NCBI RefSeq assembly: GCF_051020985.1
Contig: NC_135009.1
Span: forward strand, 11,292,606 to 11,356,605
Reading direction: 5' to 3'
Source: Nomia melanderi
Lineage: Eukaryota > Arthropoda > Insecta > Hymenoptera > Halictidae
DNA: 64,000 nt
Shown here: positions 59,820 through 64,000 of the stretch, piece by piece
Numbering within the stretch: position 1 is the stretch's first letter
How the letters are laid out: each line of letters opens with the position of its first letter
The notes under the pieces: generated by a model
The model's database searches: none
Seen by the model: only the letters and a program-made list of their open reading frames with translations
Told to the model about the DNA's origin: nothing
Program-made: the position numbers and the translations under genes

Positions 59820-62800
59820 GGCTCTAGTGTTGGTGCCTCGGGTAGACCTTGGCGTGGCGAGACCTTCCTGACATCGACAGATGCGCGAAAGCTGTTGCAT
59901 GCCTACGCGCCTCGCCGCTATTATGCGGCTCGTCTACGCCGCCCCTGACGCGGATCCGAAAATGGGAAACATTGTTGACGCTCCGAACGCGCGATCAGCT
60001 GGAGCTTCCATCGAGAATACTCTCGGGACTGATTCAATCCATCGGCTGAATCGCGGATTACGGAATATTACGTCCTTCGATATTCAAAGCTTCGAGCGCA
60101 AGAATCCTCGCGCGATCGAACGTACCCTCTAAAAAAAGGATTCACGAGTGTCCAGAATAAGATGAAAGAATCCCAGCGTAAAAACGGGAGCATTCCTACG
60201 TATCATTTTGCTCACAAATGAATCCCGCTGACTACTAGTTTCTTTCGAAAGGCGACGCACGAAGAAAAATAAAGATTGTAAGACGAAAGACACTAACAGC
60301 ACGGTCGCCGCAGACGTTTACGAGGGACCAAGAATTTTCTATCCCGTCGGCCGCATCATCCGCGAAGTTAACGTGTCACGAGCGCGGCGGTCCGATCGTT
60401 GGGACCATTAAACGGCCATCGATTATACGGTAATTACCGTTTGGCTAATGGAAACGCGGCGAGCGATCCGCGGTCGTTTAACCCTGGCGCGGCTGACGAC
60501 CACGGGCGAAGACGATTTTCCTCGTGCCCACAATGAAAGCTTCCCACCGGCTGTTTGCTTTCCTCGCGAGCGTCGCTCGCAGCCATTTTGAAAGTCGCCG
60601 CGTATCTTTTAAATGCGAAGGACGTAACGCGTCGAAAATAGACGCGCGGCTGTACCGCGAAACCGCAAGAAAAGTCGCCCCTGTCGGTCGGTCCGGGCTT
60701 CTTCGATTCCTCGTCTCGTTCGGGACCGCTTCGTACGGCCGCGTTCCCGCCCGATCGGCGCACACCGGCGTTCGTTCCGCTGCTCCGGTGCATCGGTGCA
60801 CCGGGCTGCGTGGCTCGCGCTCGCGGCCTTGACGCGCGCGTTTCTTGCCTTTGACGCGCGAGTATCTCTCAACATGGAGAGAGATTGACAACCGCTCCGA
60901 CAAATCGGTGCCGACCGCGTTCCTAACTGCCTCCCGTGCGCGCGGCTCTTCGATACACCGATCGATCCCATCGGCCATTGATAGAACGCGCGACGCGTGG
61001 ACCGATATCGCCGCGAGACGAGGCTCTCTCCTTTCAGCGATTCATCCTTCGCTGGGTGGTTCTTCGGTCCTCGCTAATCGTTTCGATCGATGATTAATCG
61101 TTGCTGCGGTATTGATCGCGTGAGAAAAAAGACGCTCAGAACGATCGAAACGATGACACAGGAAATATTGATAGGGAGTTCGCGTTTAATCTGTGGGCTT
61201 CTTTTTATTACGTTACTCTGCGGAATGTTAATCCTTTCTGCTCGGAGCACATCGGGAGAGGGCTGCCCGATTAGTCGTAGCACTTGGTCGGTAATAAATT
61301 AACATATTTATGGTTCATATTTACTTATACATGTGTTTAACATATATATGGTTTACATTTACTTGTTTATTTAGCAGTCACAATAAGGTAGCTGGAGGAA
61401 GACCCTCGTCCTCAATGATAAAAGTACTTTGCTGAATCATACCTAGACTTTGACCGAAAAGGGTTTACATCGAAAGTAGTTCATTTCATTACCGAGTAAT
61501 ATTCTGTTTAGCGACCTCGTAGATACCAGTGAGTTTCACTGGTTGCAAAGCCTTTCTCGTCTCGACGCCAAAGACCGATGCGTTGGTCTACTGAAACGAT
61601 CGCGTTCAGGTTTCCAAGGCGCGTCACGCGATCAACGGCTGCATCTGCAACCGGCGCGCAGCAGTTTCATCGTTTATAAACAATAGCAAACCGTTTCTAA
61701 ACAATGTCCTCGTGGATAATTGAACTATCCGATTTCCAATGTTTCCACAATCGAAATCGCGATGAAACTGTAAAAGGAACCGTGGCTACTGCCACGCGAT
61801 CGCGTGAGCGGCGTTGCGTTACGATAAACGCATCCGTAAACCAGGAAGCGACTGGTTGCACGTTCGCCACGCCTAGAGGGCCACGAGGCCGCCCGCGAAT
61901 CCCGGAATTTACACGTTGGATCGTTGTTACAGAAGCAGTCGCGCGAAACCCGCGACTCTGATCGACGAGAACGAGTGGCCCAGTCTGCCCGGCCGAACGT
62001 TTTTAACCGCGCGGCGCGAAACAACGAATAAAATACGGTCGCGATATTTCACTGTCGTCGCGGGCACGAGGAAGAATCGAGGAACGAAGGACGAGGGGCC
62101 CGAAGTATATTCATCGCGACGGCGCGCGTGCGAACGCCGCGCGTAATAGCGCGTCGCAGATAATAAATCGTCGAATCAACGAGGAACGAGCGTGCAACAC
62201 GATTTCGCTCGTAACCGGATTAATTCACCGTCCACGCGCACCCTTTTCTTCTCCCGATCGAAACACGTCCCCTGCATATTCATCCTCCGGCCAGGTCCAA
62301 TCAAATATATGTGCCCGCGTTAAGATTCCGCGCGTATCCAGCAGTTCCTATAAATATTCGATCGCTCGGCTCGCCATTAAGCCGCGAATCCGCCGCCGAT
62401 TTGTCGTTGCCCGGTTACAAACGGCGGGGACACCGTTTTTATTTTTTAGCGGCCACGGAAAACGAAACTGGAGACACGTCTCGTAATTAACAAAGCCCGC
62501 GAGGGATCATTGCGCGTCAGAGCGATTTATCGCGGCTATTACGATTCACGGATCGCTCGCGAAACGAATGGACCCTCGATCCGACTTGTGTTTTTGCCGG
62601 TATCCTTTCGATCTCGGGACTAACGAGGGAGAGGCCCCAATTGTCCGCCTTCGATTTCGATAGCGTTTTTCGTCAGACAGTGGTGTACGTGTTCTTAACG
62701 ATACGCGTGAAGTATTAGGTGTAGTTACTCAATAGTTCTGGAGACACAAATAATTTAAGTTAAAGTGGACTTATCGACGGTTTCGTTACTCGAAGATCCT

Positions 62801-64000
62801 GAGGTCGATTCCGAGTCCCCACGCTACTCATTCTTTCGTTATTTTTTAAATTTTACTTTTCTTTTTATTTTAAATTTTTATTGCCATTCTTTAGTGCTGA
62901 AACTCAGTATTTATCAGATGTTCGTGGTATCGGTATTTTGTATTCATTACACGTCTTCATTATGCGAAGCAGTCAACAAGTCCATTTAAGCATGTTTCGA
63001 TTACTACTGTCTACAATTATGATACATCCAAAAGTTACGTAACTTTAATCTCTTATATCTCCGAAGTATTGGCTAACTACACCTATTATTTTACACGTAT
63101 CATTAGGAATATGTGCATGTACTATCATCCTATAAAAAACTAATGAAATCGTAGTCGAACAATCGGGGTCCTAGCAAGAGTTGGCGCAGATCGGCTAGAT
63201 TACTGTAGATAAACGGCGGTATTCCGTTTTTTGGAATGGGAAACTATGCCGGCGGACAATGTAAGTACTTACAGGCAACGTCTATTAGCCAGAACCAGGC
63301 TTAACCAATATTCCTGCCCACGCACGCGAAATACCCGCGATACCGACGCGTACCTCGCCGGTATCGCTTCTCCCGAAGCTCATTCGTCATTGTTAAACAA
63401 TTTTCAAGCGATACGGCAAAAGGCAATTTCGACGGAAACGAGGTCAACGAATAACTTCGCCTCGGCCGAACGGATCACGATGTCGAGGATAAACGCGATT
63501 CCATCTACGCGCCGGCTACAATAATTCATCCGATTGTTGTTCCCTCCGTTGAATTTCCCCGCGCCGAACGAACGAGCCGACGAGAATTTAATCGAGAATC
63601 GCGGTAGCGCGGATTCTCGTGCTTCTCCACGCGAGGAGAATGACGTCAGCGCGTCGCGTCGCGTCGTTTTATATTTTTCCGCGCGAGCCCGAATAGAGGT
63701 TGCCGAGAGGAACGATCGGATACATAAGTACTACATACACCGATCCTCCAGTGGCAGTGTTCTTCGCCGTTGCGATATACGCTCGGCGCGAGCATCGCGT
63801 GAGATAACGAGAATAATAATTGCATCGCGGGCTTTACGCGCTTACTGCATATCCGTAAATCCACCGAGCACGGTGAAGTAACGTGCGCCGAATCTTGAGA
63901 AACTTTCCGCGCAACGATTCCTCGCGAAAAGTCGTCAGGTGATTCAGCGTTGATTCAATTCAGTTCTGAGATACTTTCGAGCTACAACACCTTCTCCATC

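Larger units (their letters stand above)
40111..64000. other. Upstream DNA (5' intron or intergenic), no supported gene
   Basis: Lies 5' of exon A on the gene's strand. An upstream exon ending in phase 0 must exist, but none could be identified with confidence. Contents: a TC microsatellite at 42715, a TAAA run at 42449, TTAA-family ends near 41621 and 51551, a 24-bp triplication at 47841-47912, a tandem array of about 180 bp at 52336-52869, a 10-bp triplication at 54216, a duplicated octamer-like element near 58950 and 59766, and a small TTAA element at 59259-59339. The GC-rich blocks (46800-47550, 53800-54600, 60450-61000) have long chance frames on both strands. Confidence 0.6.

Noticed and set aside
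60434..60978. Overlapping frames of up to 166 codons on both strands
   Set aside because: GC-rich, Arg/Ala-rich translations with no domain; a typical low-stop artefact.
1..64000. tRNA, rRNA or CRISPR array
   Set aside because: No cloverleaf with a matching T-arm (GGTTCRAATCC-type) was found on either strand by eye, and no regularly spaced repeats with unique spacers occur; the tandem arrays have no spacers.

Overview
This window looks like animal genomic DNA, most likely from an insect and plausibly a hymenopteran (bee, wasp or ant). The evidence is the presence of spliceosomal GT-AG introns, very low coding density, abundant undepleted CpG with GC-rich blocks interrupted by AT-rich islands, and many short TTAA-flanked non-autonomous DNA transposons. 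The insect or hymenopteran assignment is inference from genome style; no species can be named. There is no sign of a prokaryotic gene layout.

Only one gene can be supported with confidence. It is a minus-strand Dbl-family Rho guanine-nucleotide exchange factor, seen as four consecutive internal coding exons at 40110-39921, 39811-39627, 26783-26738 and 25056-24884. Splice phases match at every junction. Together they give 594 nt and 198 codons: a 63-residue lead-in of unknown fold, then the first two-thirds of a DH (RhoGEF) domain, stopping inside conserved region 3 at the Leu-rich segment that precedes the usual Pro-Val-Gln-Arg. The start of the protein and the end of the DH domain, with any PH domain, were not found. 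They lie outside the window or in small exons I could not pick out.

Layout: 40111-64000 is upstream or 5' intronic DNA; 39812-39920 is a 109-bp intron; 26784-39626 is a 12.8-kb intron; 25057-26737 is a 1.7-kb intron; 1-24883 is a downstream intron, or introns, of at least 24.9 kb. The remaining structure is repetitive. Four AT-rich piggyBac-like MITE candidates have TTAA at both ends (15385, 23354, 26374, 59259). A second TTAA family shares the end CTCGCGGCAGTCGACACG (18701, 29718, 41621, 51551). There are tandem arrays with 16-bp, 24-bp, 150-bp and about 180-bp periods, several microsatellites, and a few spaced direct repeats.

Most longer open frames here lie in GC-rich DNA, are open on both strands, lack splice or family evidence, and were rejected. 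No tRNA, rRNA, CRISPR array or complete transposase gene was recognised.
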